Source: CBDCYH01 sp965224105 (GTDB taxonomy: Bacteria; Bacteroidota; Rhodothermia; Rhodothermales; JABDKH01). Taken from it: 64,000 nt of DNA. Below the pieces are notes generated by a model. That model saw nothing but the letters and a program-made list of their open reading frames with translations. It was not told the DNA's origin and made no database searches. The position numbers were made by a program, and so were the translations under genes. Shown piece by piece: positions 18,681 to 27,017 of the stretch; positions within the stretch are counted from its first letter, which is position 1; every line of letters begins with the position of its first letter. The DNA lies in contig CBDCYH010000001.1 of the NCBI GenBank assembly GCA_965224105.1, forward strand, positions 620,001 to 684,000. Reading direction: 5' to 3'.

Positions 18681-19343
18681 CTACACCAGAGACATCACTT
18701 CATCGTCACCCTTTTTACTAATCACGGGCACGACGGCGTCCACTGCCGGATATCCTACGGGTAGCAACAAATATGGCCGCTCATTTTTTGGTCTCTCAAG
18801 AAGTTCCGCAAGGAAGCCCATCGGACTTGGGGTATGTGTGAGCGTGGCCAGGCCCGCGTTGTGAATTGCAGTGATGAAGATTCCGGCCGCAATTCCAACC
18901 GACTCTGAAACGTAGTAATGTTTTTCCTTTGCACCATCCTCGGTCAGTCCATAACTCTGTGCAAACAATACAACTACAAAGGGAACCGTCTCGAGGTAAC
19001 TCTTATTAGCATCTGTACCAAACTGCTCTAATTTTTGCAGCCACTCTGCAGGCGCACGGCCACCTTCATAGAATTCCCGTTCTTCTTTCTCCGCGCCTTC
19101 TCTTATTCGAGCCTTCTGCATGGCGTCGGACACAATCGCAAAATGCCAAGGTTGCTGATTTGCACCGCTTGGGGCAGTACACGCTGCTCGAACGCAATTC
19201 TGAATTATCTCTAATGGAACCGGGCGGCTGGAGAAGTGCCGGACGGACCTTCGTCCTCGCATTGCTTCCAGGAATTCTCTAGATCGCTCCAGTGAATTGA
19301 CCGGTTCCATTTCATCGAACGCCAGTTTCGTAAATACTGCCAT
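18681..19343 (-). CDS. Nitroreductase-family FMN oxidoreductase
   Basis: A 220-residue nitroreductase. The N-terminal FMN-phosphate signature is MRGRRSVRHFSSRPV, then APSGANQQPWHFAIV, and the C-terminal GLATLTHTPSPMGFLAELL, RPYLLLPVGYP. These dimeric flavoproteins reduce quinones, nitro groups or enones with NAD(P)H. The gene is close-packed with an acetyltransferase upstream (15 bases) and the methyltransferase downstream (2 bases). It may therefore supply a reductive step in the same pathway; its true substrate cannot be deduced. Confidence 0.88.
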   Translation of the reverse strand: MAVFTKLAFDEMEPVNSLERSREFLEAMRGRRSVRHFSSRPVPLEIIQNCVRAACTAPSGANQQPWHFAIVSDAMQKARIREGAEKEEREFYEGGRAPAEWLQKLEQFGTDANKSYLETVPFVVVLFAQSYGLTEDGAKEKHYYVSESVGIAAGIFITAIHNAGLATLTHTPSPMGFLAELLERPKNERPYLLLPVGYPAVDAVVPVISKKGDDEVMSLV

Positions 19344-19358
19344 ACTGCAATTGACTGT

Positions 19359-19814
19359 CTACAATGTGACTGCGTACCTATCGTGATCGGTATCAAGGAC
19401 CCAGCCAGCCTTTTCATAAAGAGCCTTAGCCTGAAAGTTGGTCTTTTCGGTCTCCAACTCCAAACCAATGGCCTTAGATTCTCTTCCAAATGCTTCGGCG
19501 GCCTTGATTAACGCCCGCCCGGCGCCGGTTCTCCGGCCTTCTCGACCAACAAACAGGTCGTTCAGCAGCCAGGTCCGTCCCAGATTGACACTGGAGAATA
19601 ACGGGTACAATTGAGTGAATCCGAGGAGATTACCACCGACGACCGCTTCGCAAACCAGAACCGTAGATTCCTCATTCCTGAATCGGTCCATTAAAAATCG
19701 AGCGCAGTCCTCCCGATTACTAGGCTGACGGTAAAACTGTCGATATTCATCAAACAATATTGATAGTTCGGGAATATCGCGCTCTTCCCATTTTCGGATG
19801 CGGAAATTGATCAC
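19359..19814 (-). CDS. GNAT-family N-acetyltransferase
   Basis: A 151-residue acetyltransferase starting at GTG (19814): INFRIRKWEERDIPEL. Motif A, the acetyl-CoA phosphate loop, is LFVGREGRRTGAGRALIKAA (roughly 91-110). The C-terminal ETEKTNFQAKALYEKAGWV is typical of GNATs. The substrate is not predictable. It is first in a compact minus-strand run leading into nitroreductase, methyltransferase and FAD reductase, though it may be only a transcriptional neighbour. The divergent nuclease gene starts 95 bases away. Confidence 0.86.
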   Translation of the reverse strand: MINFRIRKWEERDIPELSILFDEYRQFYRQPSNREDCARFLMDRFRNEESTVLVCEAVVGGNLLGFTQLYPLFSSVNLGRTWLLNDLFVGREGRRTGAGRALIKAAEAFGRESKAIGLELETEKTNFQAKALYEKAGWVLDTDHDRYAVTL

Positions 19815-19908
19815 GACGTTCTATAATTTGTTAGTCAACTCAGTGTCGCTGCCGCCTATCTATCTCGACTCTTGCGGCAGCCATCACCCATTTTCGGAGT
19901 GTAATTAT

Positions 19909-21231
19909 ATGGCATCAAGAAAACTAGTTTTTCTCCTTTCACTGATGACATTTGTTGGCGCGGCCGAGGCTCAGATCCACCCCGGTGAGACAGGAGCGAC
20001 GCTCATCGCTTCTCTGCAGACGGACTATACTCCTGCTACCGTACTATCGCTTGCTGCCGCAAAAGACACATTGTACAAGGCAATCAGCCAGAAAGACGGA
20101 GGTGTCTACGGCGTCTACACAGGATATTTCGTCCAGCTCGATGGTGTCCCTAATAGCGATCCCAGCCAAGACGTATACAACAATGGCGCGGGATTAAACA
20201 TGGAACACACATGGCCACAGTCGCTTGGGTCTGGATCAGGCAATCCACGGTCCAATCTGCACCACCTCTTCCCAACACGAGTTGATGTAAACTCGGCAAG
20301 GTCAAACCTGCCATTTGTAGAGATAGACGATTCAGACACAGACGCATGGTACTATCTCAATCTCAACGAAAGTACACCTAGCGGAAGCGACCTATCACTT
20401 TATAGCGAACGCGATTCAAATGTCGGGTTCGAACCGCGACATGATCACAAAGGAAATGTCGCACGAGCGATGTTTTATTTCTACACAATCTACGAATCGG
20501 TAGCCGACGACCCATTCTTTGAGCTGCAGAAATTTGATTTGCGTCAATGGCATATTGATGATCCCGTTGATGCTGACGAGATTGCACGCTCGAACAAAGT
20601 TGCGACCTACCAGAGCGGTAAAATCAATCCCTTTGTGCACGACGAAACGCTTGTCGATCGCGCGTACTTCTCCGGCGGACTCCCGGTAGAACTGATTTCT
20701 TTTTCAGGAAGTATTGACAACAATCTTGCAACGTTTTCCTGGGTCACCGAATCCGAAAGAGATGTAATGTACTTCCAGATTGAAGGACACGGACGCGATA
20801 TTGAATCTCGGATCTTGCACGAGGAGCCTGCTCGCGGTGAGAATGGAAGCGGTGATTCGTATGCTGCTAGTGTTGCAATCCTACCTGGTGTTACGAGATA
20901 CGTGCTGAGCGAGATCACGAATTCCGGCAATCGAATCAGGTTGGATGAGGTGGAACTCGCTCAGACAAGCCAGGAAATCAGCATGTCTACCCCTTACCCC
21001 AACCCGACCAGCACATCTGCAGAGATCACCCTCTTTGCTCCTCGGTCGGAAGTTGTCGAAGTCTCCATCTACGACATACTGGGTCGACGGGTTAGCACGT
21101 TGTTTGCAGGGACCGTCGATTCGGGCAGGAAGCTATCCACGTCTGCAGCGAATCTCGGTCCGGGCCTGTTCATGATCGTGGCAACCAGCGACAGGCAAAC
21201 CGTGTCCCAGAAGCTCATAGTCACAGATTAG
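19909..21231 (+). CDS. Secreted endonuclease I (EndA/NucM family) with T9SS sorting domain
   Basis: A 440-residue exported nuclease. The ATG at 19909 gives a Sec signal (KLVFLLSLMTFVGAAEAQ). The catalytic beta-beta-alpha-metal region is NMEHTWPQSLG followed by NPRSNLHHLFPTRVDVNSAR, matching the EHxWPxS...H/N pattern of periplasmic endonuclease I. The last ~80 residues form a type A T9SS domain (YPNPTSTSAEITL, VSIYDILGRRV, QKLIVTD), so the enzyme is probably released or surface-anchored. Extracellular DNA degradation for nutrients is the likely role. A TATAAT hexamer stands at 19822-19827 upstream. Confidence 0.88.
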   Translation: MASRKLVFLLSLMTFVGAAEAQIHPGETGATLIASLQTDYTPATVLSLAAAKDTLYKAISQKDGGVYGVYTGYFVQLDGVPNSDPSQDVYNNGAGLNMEHTWPQSLGSGSGNPRSNLHHLFPTRVDVNSARSNLPFVEIDDSDTDAWYYLNLNESTPSGSDLSLYSERDSNVGFEPRHDHKGNVARAMFYFYTIYESVADDPFFELQKFDLRQWHIDDPVDADEIARSNKVATYQSGKINPFVHDETLVDRAYFSGGLPVELISFSGSIDNNLATFSWVTESERDVMYFQIEGHGRDIESRILHEEPARGENGSGDSYAASVAILPGVTRYVLSEITNSGNRIRLDEVELAQTSQEISMSTPYPNPTSTSAEITLFAPRSEVVEVSIYDILGRRVSTLFAGTVDSGRKLSTSAANLGPGLFMIVATSDRQTVSQKLIVTD

Positions 21232-21359
21232 CCGCTACTGCTTCTCGGTGCAGGAGAGCAAACTTTCTGGTTTTTGTCGTTTTAGTTGTGCATAGGAGTG
21301 CATCCTTCTGGCAGAATGTACTCTCACATCCATAACTCTCGCAAAACGACTCAATTTCA

Positions 21360-22250
21360 ATGAAGAAGCTGCTACTGTTAGCGCTTGTTTTCTCCACCTC
21401 GCAAGCTGTATTTGCCCAAGCGGAGGGCGTAATAATTTCCGAAATCGTGGATGGCAACGAATTGGACGGTGTCCCGCGGTATGTCGAAATCACAAATGCG
21501 CACCCCTGGTGTGATGCTGAGCTAAAAGAATTTGTTCTGCGGCGCTACGCCGATGGAGGACAATTCTGTGCGCATACGCAGCTCACAGATGTAGTACTGA
21601 AACCGGGTGAATCGTATATCGTCGCGGCAGCTCAGTTCGACACTACCTGGGGCGGGCCATACAGCACACGACAGGCTGACCTCATCGACATTACTGCAAA
21701 TGGAAATGGGAACGATGTTTACGAATTGATTTGGGTCAATCCCGAAAATCAGGAAGAAGAGATAGTAGACATGTACGGTGTTATGGGCGTTACGTCCGAG
21801 GCGCAGGAGTGGCACTTTATCGATCACATCGTCCAGCGCAACTTGAACGTGGTAGACAATAATGACGGCGCATTTTCCATGAGCGAATGGGGAATGGCAT
21901 ACTACGCTACAGACCTCGCAACACCCGGTTGGAGAGCCGAGTTTGCACAGACCTCGACAAGTGTGGAGGTTGAAGAGCTACGAGGTTTTGCGCTCGCCCA
22001 GAACTATCCTAACCCTTTCAACCCATCAACAAGCTTTACCGTGGCGGTGGACGAGCAGCAGGAAATCGAGATTGGTGTTTATGATGCGCTTGGTCGCCAA
22101 ATTGAATTGCTCTTCTCCGGTACGGCTCTCCCCAACCAGACCCTGGAGTTAAACTTTACGGCACCCTCTGGCTTGCCTAGCGGGCTGTATCTCTACCGGG
22201 CTTCCGGACAATTTGGAACGATTACAAAGCAGATGACGCTCCTGAAGTAG
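21360..22250 (+). CDS. Lamin-tail-like domain protein with T9SS sorting domain
   Basis: A 296-residue secreted protein. The signal peptide is KKLLLLALVFSTSQAVFAQ. An Ig-like lamin-tail domain starts GVIISEIVDGNELDGVPRYV, with the usual VEITNA and LKPGESYIVAAAQ strands. The C-terminus is a textbook T9SS type A domain (LAQNYPNPFNPSTSF, GVYDALGRQIE, KQMTLLK). Lamin-tail domains in Bacteroidota exoproteins usually accompany nucleases or other enzymes, and an endonuclease I gene lies directly upstream. No catalytic motif is seen here, so a binding or scaffolding role is likely. Confidence 0.82.
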   Translation: MKKLLLLALVFSTSQAVFAQAEGVIISEIVDGNELDGVPRYVEITNAHPWCDAELKEFVLRRYADGGQFCAHTQLTDVVLKPGESYIVAAAQFDTTWGGPYSTRQADLIDITANGNGNDVYELIWVNPENQEEEIVDMYGVMGVTSEAQEWHFIDHIVQRNLNVVDNNDGAFSMSEWGMAYYATDLATPGWRAEFAQTSTSVEVEELRGFALAQNYPNPFNPSTSFTVAVDEQQEIEIGVYDALGRQIELLFSGTALPNQTLELNFTAPSGLPSGLYLYRASGQFGTITKQMTLLK

Positions 22251-22378
22251 TCCAACCCTAGTTGTCGGCACTTTGCCTGGTTCTCGTCACATGGCCCACA
22301 AGGTCATGTAATTGCTTTTCTACATTTCAAATTGTTACGTTGTGCGTGAAATGAGAATAGCATTGCGGGGGCAACGCC

Positions 22379-23593
22379 ATGAAATCCAGCCTTCACCTTT
22401 TCCTGGCTTTATTTGTGGTAGGCCACACTTTGGCGCAACCAGCCTGGGAATCCGTCGACCTGGGTACCACTGAAGACTTGCATGCACTCGTCCGAGGCAC
22501 CACCCCCTGGGTCGTGGGCACCAATGGTTTTGTAGCATCTGCCTCAAATGATCTTGAAACGTGGACGACACGCAATCTAGGCACGACTGAGGATTTCCTG
22601 TCAATCATAGGCCCGAGCACAACGTCGCGCTATCTAGCCGGAACGAACGGATCTTATTGGTTTACGAGGGACGGTGGTTCTTCGTGGCAGACGGAATCAA
22701 TCCCAGATACTACACAAGCTTATGTGGTCGTGCGTCCAACTTCCACGTGGCTGGGACTCGGCAGCGAAGGAGCCATATATGCGGACCTGGCTATTGGGGG
22801 GACAGTAGCATGGATTGCGAGGACCAGCGGTACTACGGAAGCACTTCACGATGGGGCGAGTACAACCATTGTATTGGTTGTAGGAGATAATGGCACCATC
22901 CTTTCCGGAGATCCTCACGGCGAAAACTGGACACCTCTGACATCAGGCGTCACGGAGAATTTGTACGCAATCGAAGAGTATCTCGGAGAGTGGCTAATTG
23001 TTGGAGAGAATGGAATAATTCTAAAAAGTACTGATGACGGCATGACGTGGACCCCGAGATCGAGCGGAACGTCGTCTACCTTGTACGCAATGGACGGAAT
23101 CTCCGGCCCACGACATCTCGTAGTGGGCGCAGACGGTGTTGTACTTGAAACTACAGACTTTGGCGAATCGTGGTGCCATCACAACACCGGCGTGTCAACA
23201 ACCTTGCGAGCAGTAGCTGCCCCTGAACCTGAACAGTGGTTCGTCGCGGGGGACGACGGAACATTGCTGCGCTCCCAAACGCAAGGTGGAACTTGCTCTC
23301 CAGTAGCTATTCAAAACGAGGAACCGGGAGGGTTCTGGCTATCGCAGGCCTGGCCAAATCCGTCAGCAGAGCACGCAACTGTTTTGCTTAAAGTCGACCA
23401 CCTGCAACGGGTCTCGGCAGGGGTCTATGACACACTCGGACGATTGCAACTGAACATCTTTGACGGCCTTTTGTCTGCCGACGAATCCATGGCATTCATT
23501 ATTGAATCGAGTTCGCTTACAGCTGGTACCTATGTGTTACGAGTCGAGGGAGAACGCTTCACCACGTATCGAACGATGACTGTGCTGCGATGA
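22379..23593 (+). CDS. YCF48-like beta-propeller protein with T9SS sorting domain
   Basis: A 404-residue exported protein. The signal peptide is KSSLHLFLALFVVGHTLAQ. Residues ~24-305 are six to seven blades of a YCF48/sialidase-type propeller, with repeating units such as VVGENGIILKSTDDGMTW and VVGADGVVLETTDFGESW. Their spacing is about 40 residues, and GTT(E/D)xL turns recur (GTTEDLHAL, GTTEDFLSI, GVTENLYAI). The C-terminal domain (AWPNPSAEHATVLL, GVYDTLGR) is a divergent T9SS signal. YCF48 in plants helps assemble photosystem II, but secreted bacterial versions are of unknown function. Confidence 0.82.
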   Translation: MKSSLHLFLALFVVGHTLAQPAWESVDLGTTEDLHALVRGTTPWVVGTNGFVASASNDLETWTTRNLGTTEDFLSIIGPSTTSRYLAGTNGSYWFTRDGGSSWQTESIPDTTQAYVVVRPTSTWLGLGSEGAIYADLAIGGTVAWIARTSGTTEALHDGASTTIVLVVGDNGTILSGDPHGENWTPLTSGVTENLYAIEEYLGEWLIVGENGIILKSTDDGMTWTPRSSGTSSTLYAMDGISGPRHLVVGADGVVLETTDFGESWCHHNTGVSTTLRAVAAPEPEQWFVAGDDGTLLRSQTQGGTCSPVAIQNEEPGGFWLSQAWPNPSAEHATVLLKVDHLQRVSAGVYDTLGRLQLNIFDGLLSADESMAFIIESSSLTAGTYVLRVEGERFTTYRTMTVLR

Positions 23594-23676
23594 AAATTAT
23601 CTTAGGTTACCCCAGAATGCATTTTCCGAAGATCGCGTCTCGCCTCTAGCCATTAGCAGGTTCTAAGCCGCGATGC

Positions 23677-23711
23677 AAAAAGAAAAGGGAATCCCTTTGA
23701 GGGATCCCCTT
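23677..23711 (-). terminator. Intrinsic terminator of aceBA
   Basis: On the minus strand an 11-bp stem with one mismatch (AAGGGGATCCC / GGGATTCCCTT, loop TCAAA) is followed by TTCTTTTT. It lies 25 bases past the aceA stop and so ends the aceB-aceA transcript. On the plus strand it could also stop read-through from the propeller gene, but there is no T-tract in that direction. Confidence 0.85.
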
Positions 23712-23735
23712 ATCGAGAGAAAGCCGTCTTGCGCT

Positions 23736-25037
23736 CTAGTGAAACTGCTCCGTCTCTGTTGATTCTGCCATAGCTCCAGTGCTCGACAGTCCGCCTGTGG
23801 CTGCGTTCCGGACCTGGTCGAAGTAACCTGTTCCTACTTCCCGCTGGTGCTTCGTTGCCGTATACCCGAGTTGTTCTGAATCGAATTCTGCGTCCTGGAG
23901 TTTAGCATACGCCAACATGTCTGTTCGATCGTACTCTTCTGCCAATTTGAACATGGAGTAGTTCAGAGCGTGGAATCCGGCGAGCGTGATAAACTGAAAC
24001 TTGTAACCCATTGCTCCTAACTCACCCTGGAATTTTTCGATCGTTGACTCGTCGAGATGTTTGCGCCAGTTGAACGAGGGCGAACAGTTGTACGCCAGCA
24101 TTTTTCCGGGGAACTTCGCGTGTATCGCGTCTGCAAAAGCGCGAGCCTCGTCAAGATCCGGCTTGGAGGTTTCACACCAGATAAGATCAGCGTAAGGTGC
24201 GTATGCAAGACCGCGGGCGATAGCCTGATCCAGGCCAGGGTTTGTGTAAAAGAACCCTTCCGGCGTTCTTTCGCCGGTCAAGAATCGATGGTCCCGCTCG
24301 TCAACGTCATTCGTAAGCAAATTAGCCGCATTGGCGTCGGTCCTGGCAATCAGCAGTGTCGGTACACCCAGCACATCAGCAGCCAAACGTGCTGCTTGAA
24401 GGGTGTGGATGAATTGTGAGGTTGGAACCAAAACTTTCCCCCCCAGGTGTCCGCACTTTTTCTCAGACGCAAGCTGGTCTTCAAAATGAACTCCCGCTGC
24501 TCCCGCTTCAACCATTCCCTTCATCAGTTCAAAGGCGTTGAGTACGCCGCCGAATCCGGCTTCTGCATCAGCAACAATAGGAGCCATCCAGTAGTTTTCG
24601 GTACACCCTTCCGAGCAGGCAATTTGATCTGCTCGCTGGAGCGTCTGGTTTATTCTCCTCACCACGTTGGGAACACTGTTGGCTGGATAGAGGCTCTGGT
24701 CTGGGTACATGTGCCCCGATAGATTGGCGTCTGCTGCTACTTGCCACCCACTCAGGTAGATGGCTTTCAACCCCGCTTTCACCTGCTGCATTGCCTGGTT
24801 ACCTGTCAACGCACCCAGCGCGTGTACATAGTCTTCGTTGTGTAGTAGGTACCACAGTCTCTCCGCGCCACGCTTTGCATGTGTGTGTTCTACTAAAAAT
24901 GATCCACGTAATCGAACCACGTCGGCCGGAGTGTAATTTCTTTGGATATTTTTCCAGCGTGGATTTGATTTCCAATCATTCTCGATTGCACGCTCTGCGA
25001 TTTGAGCAAGCGAATGACAGTCTGATTTGAATTCCAT
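23736..25037 (-). CDS. aceA: Isocitrate lyase
   Basis: A 433-residue isocitrate lyase, splitting isocitrate into glyoxylate and succinate. The signature KKCGHLGGKVL carries the catalytic Cys. VADAEAGFGGVLNAFELMKG provides the Mg/substrate site, and AYNCSPSFNW is typical of the C-terminal substrate loop. The ATG at 25037 has AAGGGAA seven bases upstream; another in-frame ATG at 25058 adds seven residues. Length matches E. coli AceA (434). It follows aceB closely and ends at an intrinsic terminator, forming a glyoxylate-shunt operon for growth on acetate or fatty acids. Confidence 0.95.
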   Translation of the reverse strand: MEFKSDCHSLAQIAERAIENDWKSNPRWKNIQRNYTPADVVRLRGSFLVEHTHAKRGAERLWYLLHNEDYVHALGALTGNQAMQQVKAGLKAIYLSGWQVAADANLSGHMYPDQSLYPANSVPNVVRRINQTLQRADQIACSEGCTENYWMAPIVADAEAGFGGVLNAFELMKGMVEAGAAGVHFEDQLASEKKCGHLGGKVLVPTSQFIHTLQAARLAADVLGVPTLLIARTDANAANLLTNDVDERDHRFLTGERTPEGFFYTNPGLDQAIARGLAYAPYADLIWCETSKPDLDEARAFADAIHAKFPGKMLAYNCSPSFNWRKHLDESTIEKFQGELGAMGYKFQFITLAGFHALNYSMFKLAEEYDRTDMLAYAKLQDAEFDSEQLGYTATKHQREVGTGYFDQVRNAATGGLSSTGAMAESTETEQFH

Positions 25038-25079
25038 AGTGGTTCCCTTTTGATTCATTGGTGAGTGGCGTCCCGGTGT

Positions 25080-26822
25080 CTATCCGATTCCCCGCCGCAA
25101 GGCAGATCGTTTATCGTGTCTCCCAAGACCGCATATCTCCGACTGATTTGTGAGAAATGGCCTGAAGTCTTTTTCCAGAAAGATTGTCTGTGCATCTTCT
25201 GCGGCTGCATCAAATCGTGCCAGCTCAGATTCCAGTTCTTGCACGAGAGAACCTTTCATGGCAACGCGGATTTCGCTCTTGATGAGTTGTAGCTCTTCGT
25301 GAAATATCTTCTGCACGAATTCCTCTGTCACCGCCTGCCCTCCCTCGAGGACGACACCGTGCTTGATCCATTGCCAGGTCTGGGCTCTCGAAATCTCGAG
25401 TGTTGCTAGATCTTCCATCAGGTCATCCCACGCGACGCAACCGATGTCATCGTTCCATCCTTTCATGTAAGCAATTCCGACGCGGACGTTAGTCCGTAGT
25501 CCGCGCATTGTCTTTTCTCCCTCGCTTCTTGGAAGCAAATCGGGAAAGTCTTCGACATCCGGCATCACATCGAGTTGGTTGTCTCGTGGAAACGCCTTCA
25601 TCGCAGGACCGATGAAGTATGGGTGCGAAACCCAGCATCCATCATGACCGATTGCGAACTCGAATTGCTTGTCGGCAATAACCTTCGCCGTTTGCTCTTC
25701 CCTTCGCTCGGCCGATTTCCCAGGCGTAAATGCCGCCATGCCTCCCATCCCAAATGCGCCGTGCTTGTGACAGACGCGAATCAAGTGGAGAACATAGTTT
25801 TTCATCCACGACCTGTTCATCGAGATGCTGGCTCGATCTGCCATTATCCGGTCTGGATGATTCTGCAGTGTCTTGATGTCGCTAAAGATTTTGTCCCACC
25901 GACCTCCATTTAGACCTGCAGCGTGCTCCCGGAACTCATACAATATTTCCTCCATCTGGAAAGCGGCCGGAAGCGTTTCAATCAGGAAAGTCGCTTTTAA
26001 TGTCCCGACAGGAATGTCGAGCATGGACTGAGTTAACGTAAAGAGCTTATTCCACCAGCGAGCTTCCAAAAAATGCTCGCACTTCGGGATGTAGTATTTG
26101 GGAGTTTTGCCTTGATCGATCAGTACCTTGCCGGTATAAAACATGCACAATGCAAACTCAAGGAGGCCGCCAGCAACGGGCATGTCGTCTACGAGAAGAT
26201 TACTTTCGTTCAGGTGCAGGCCGCGGACTCGCACCATTAGTAACGGTATGTCGTCTGGATCAATCGAGTATTTTTTCTCGGGCCGATCGGACCGTGCAGG
26301 CTGGACAAAGGTGAGCGTTCCCTCAGCGGCACCGATTACATTCTGCACTCCTGACATTACATTTCGCCAGGCTGGCTTTTGTGAGTCTTCAAAATCAAGC
26401 ATCGCCGCATCTGCCCGATTACCATCGGAGGCCCGCGAGAGCATATTGATAACCATTTTGGCGTTACCAACCGGACCAGTAATCTCGACGCGCCGGGTCA
26501 AAAGGTCTGGTGGCAGAGGATTGACCATCCAATCGCCGCGTGCCGCCAACGTGTTATCCATGTCGTATTCCGGGCACGTTCCAGCATCAAACTCGGCCTG
26601 ACAAATGGATCTGGCATCCAGGAGTTGTAGCCGCTCGCCGTCCAATTCCCGGTGTAGACTTGCAATCAAATCGAGCGCTTCCCGGCTAAGTATTTTCCTT
26701 GCCTGGGGCGTATATGCAGCTTCGTTAATTTTCACGCCGGATCCGAGATCAACCCAGCGTACCTGAGAGCTTACTGATGAAGCATTAACCCGTGAAGAAT
26801 CGGTCTTGTCCAAAACCTGCAT
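25080..26822 (-). CDS. aceB: Malate synthase A
   Basis: A malate synthase of about 580 residues, condensing glyoxylate with acetyl-CoA. Motifs visible are LDFEDSQKPAW, the acetyl-CoA/catalytic region TLKATFLIETLPAAFQMEE, LNGGRWDKIFSDIK, and the C-terminal Asp-containing GIAYMKGWNDDIGCVAWDDL. It is of the compact A form, not the 720-residue G form. I take ATG 26822; a GTG 17 codons upstream is possible. It is the first gene of aceBA. On the opposite strand a lone terminator (26921) lies just upstream of its start. Confidence 0.93.
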   Translation of the reverse strand: MQVLDKTDSSRVNASSVSSQVRWVDLGSGVKINEAAYTPQARKILSREALDLIASLHRELDGERLQLLDARSICQAEFDAGTCPEYDMDNTLAARGDWMVNPLPPDLLTRRVEITGPVGNAKMVINMLSRASDGNRADAAMLDFEDSQKPAWRNVMSGVQNVIGAAEGTLTFVQPARSDRPEKKYSIDPDDIPLLMVRVRGLHLNESNLLVDDMPVAGGLLEFALCMFYTGKVLIDQGKTPKYYIPKCEHFLEARWWNKLFTLTQSMLDIPVGTLKATFLIETLPAAFQMEEILYEFREHAAGLNGGRWDKIFSDIKTLQNHPDRIMADRASISMNRSWMKNYVLHLIRVCHKHGAFGMGGMAAFTPGKSAERREEQTAKVIADKQFEFAIGHDGCWVSHPYFIGPAMKAFPRDNQLDVMPDVEDFPDLLPRSEGEKTMRGLRTNVRVGIAYMKGWNDDIGCVAWDDLMEDLATLEISRAQTWQWIKHGVVLEGGQAVTEEFVQKIFHEELQLIKSEIRVAMKGSLVQELESELARFDAAAEDAQTIFLEKDFRPFLTNQSEICGLGRHDKRSALRRGIG

Positions 26823-26880
26823 AGTCACTTTCGCTGATCTAGGTGGAATTCCAGTTGTATTGGCGCTTGGCACGAAGCGT

Positions 26881-26907
26881 CCTATACCTAAATCAGTCCA
26901 ATCTCAA
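26881..26907 (-). promoter_or_regulatory. Possible aceB promoter
   Basis: Reading the minus strand, TTGAGA is followed after 15 bases by TATAGG, about 60 bases upstream of the preferred aceB start. Both hexamers are partial matches to the housekeeping consensus and the spacer is short. A TTTTTG overlapping the -35 also fits the Bacteroidota -33 box. Weak, position-based call. Confidence 0.3.
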
Positions 26908-26920
26908 AAAGTGACAGGCA

Positions 26921-26942
26921 GCCGCCGAACAGGCGGTTTTTT
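26921..26942 (+). terminator. Orphan intrinsic terminator opposite the aceB leader
   Basis: GCCGCC-GAACA-GGCGG followed by six T residues is a strong plus-strand terminator: five to six GC pairs, a 5-base loop and a T-tract. No plus-strand gene ends here; the flanking genes are both on the minus strand. It could end an antisense RNA across the aceB start or stop pervasive transcription. In the minus direction the stem has no T-tract. Confidence 0.7.
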
Positions 26943-27017
26943 AGACCAGATATGTTTGCAGATGGATGAAGCCAATCCCGTTTCGGGACTGAAAGCAACG
27001 ATTCGAATGACGAGAGA

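Noticed and set aside
22327..22338. TCAAATTGTTAC shared with 28265-28276, upstream of two T9SS genes
   Set aside because: A single repeated 12-mer is expected by chance in 64 kb, and its distances to the start codons differ (about 40 versus 230 bases).
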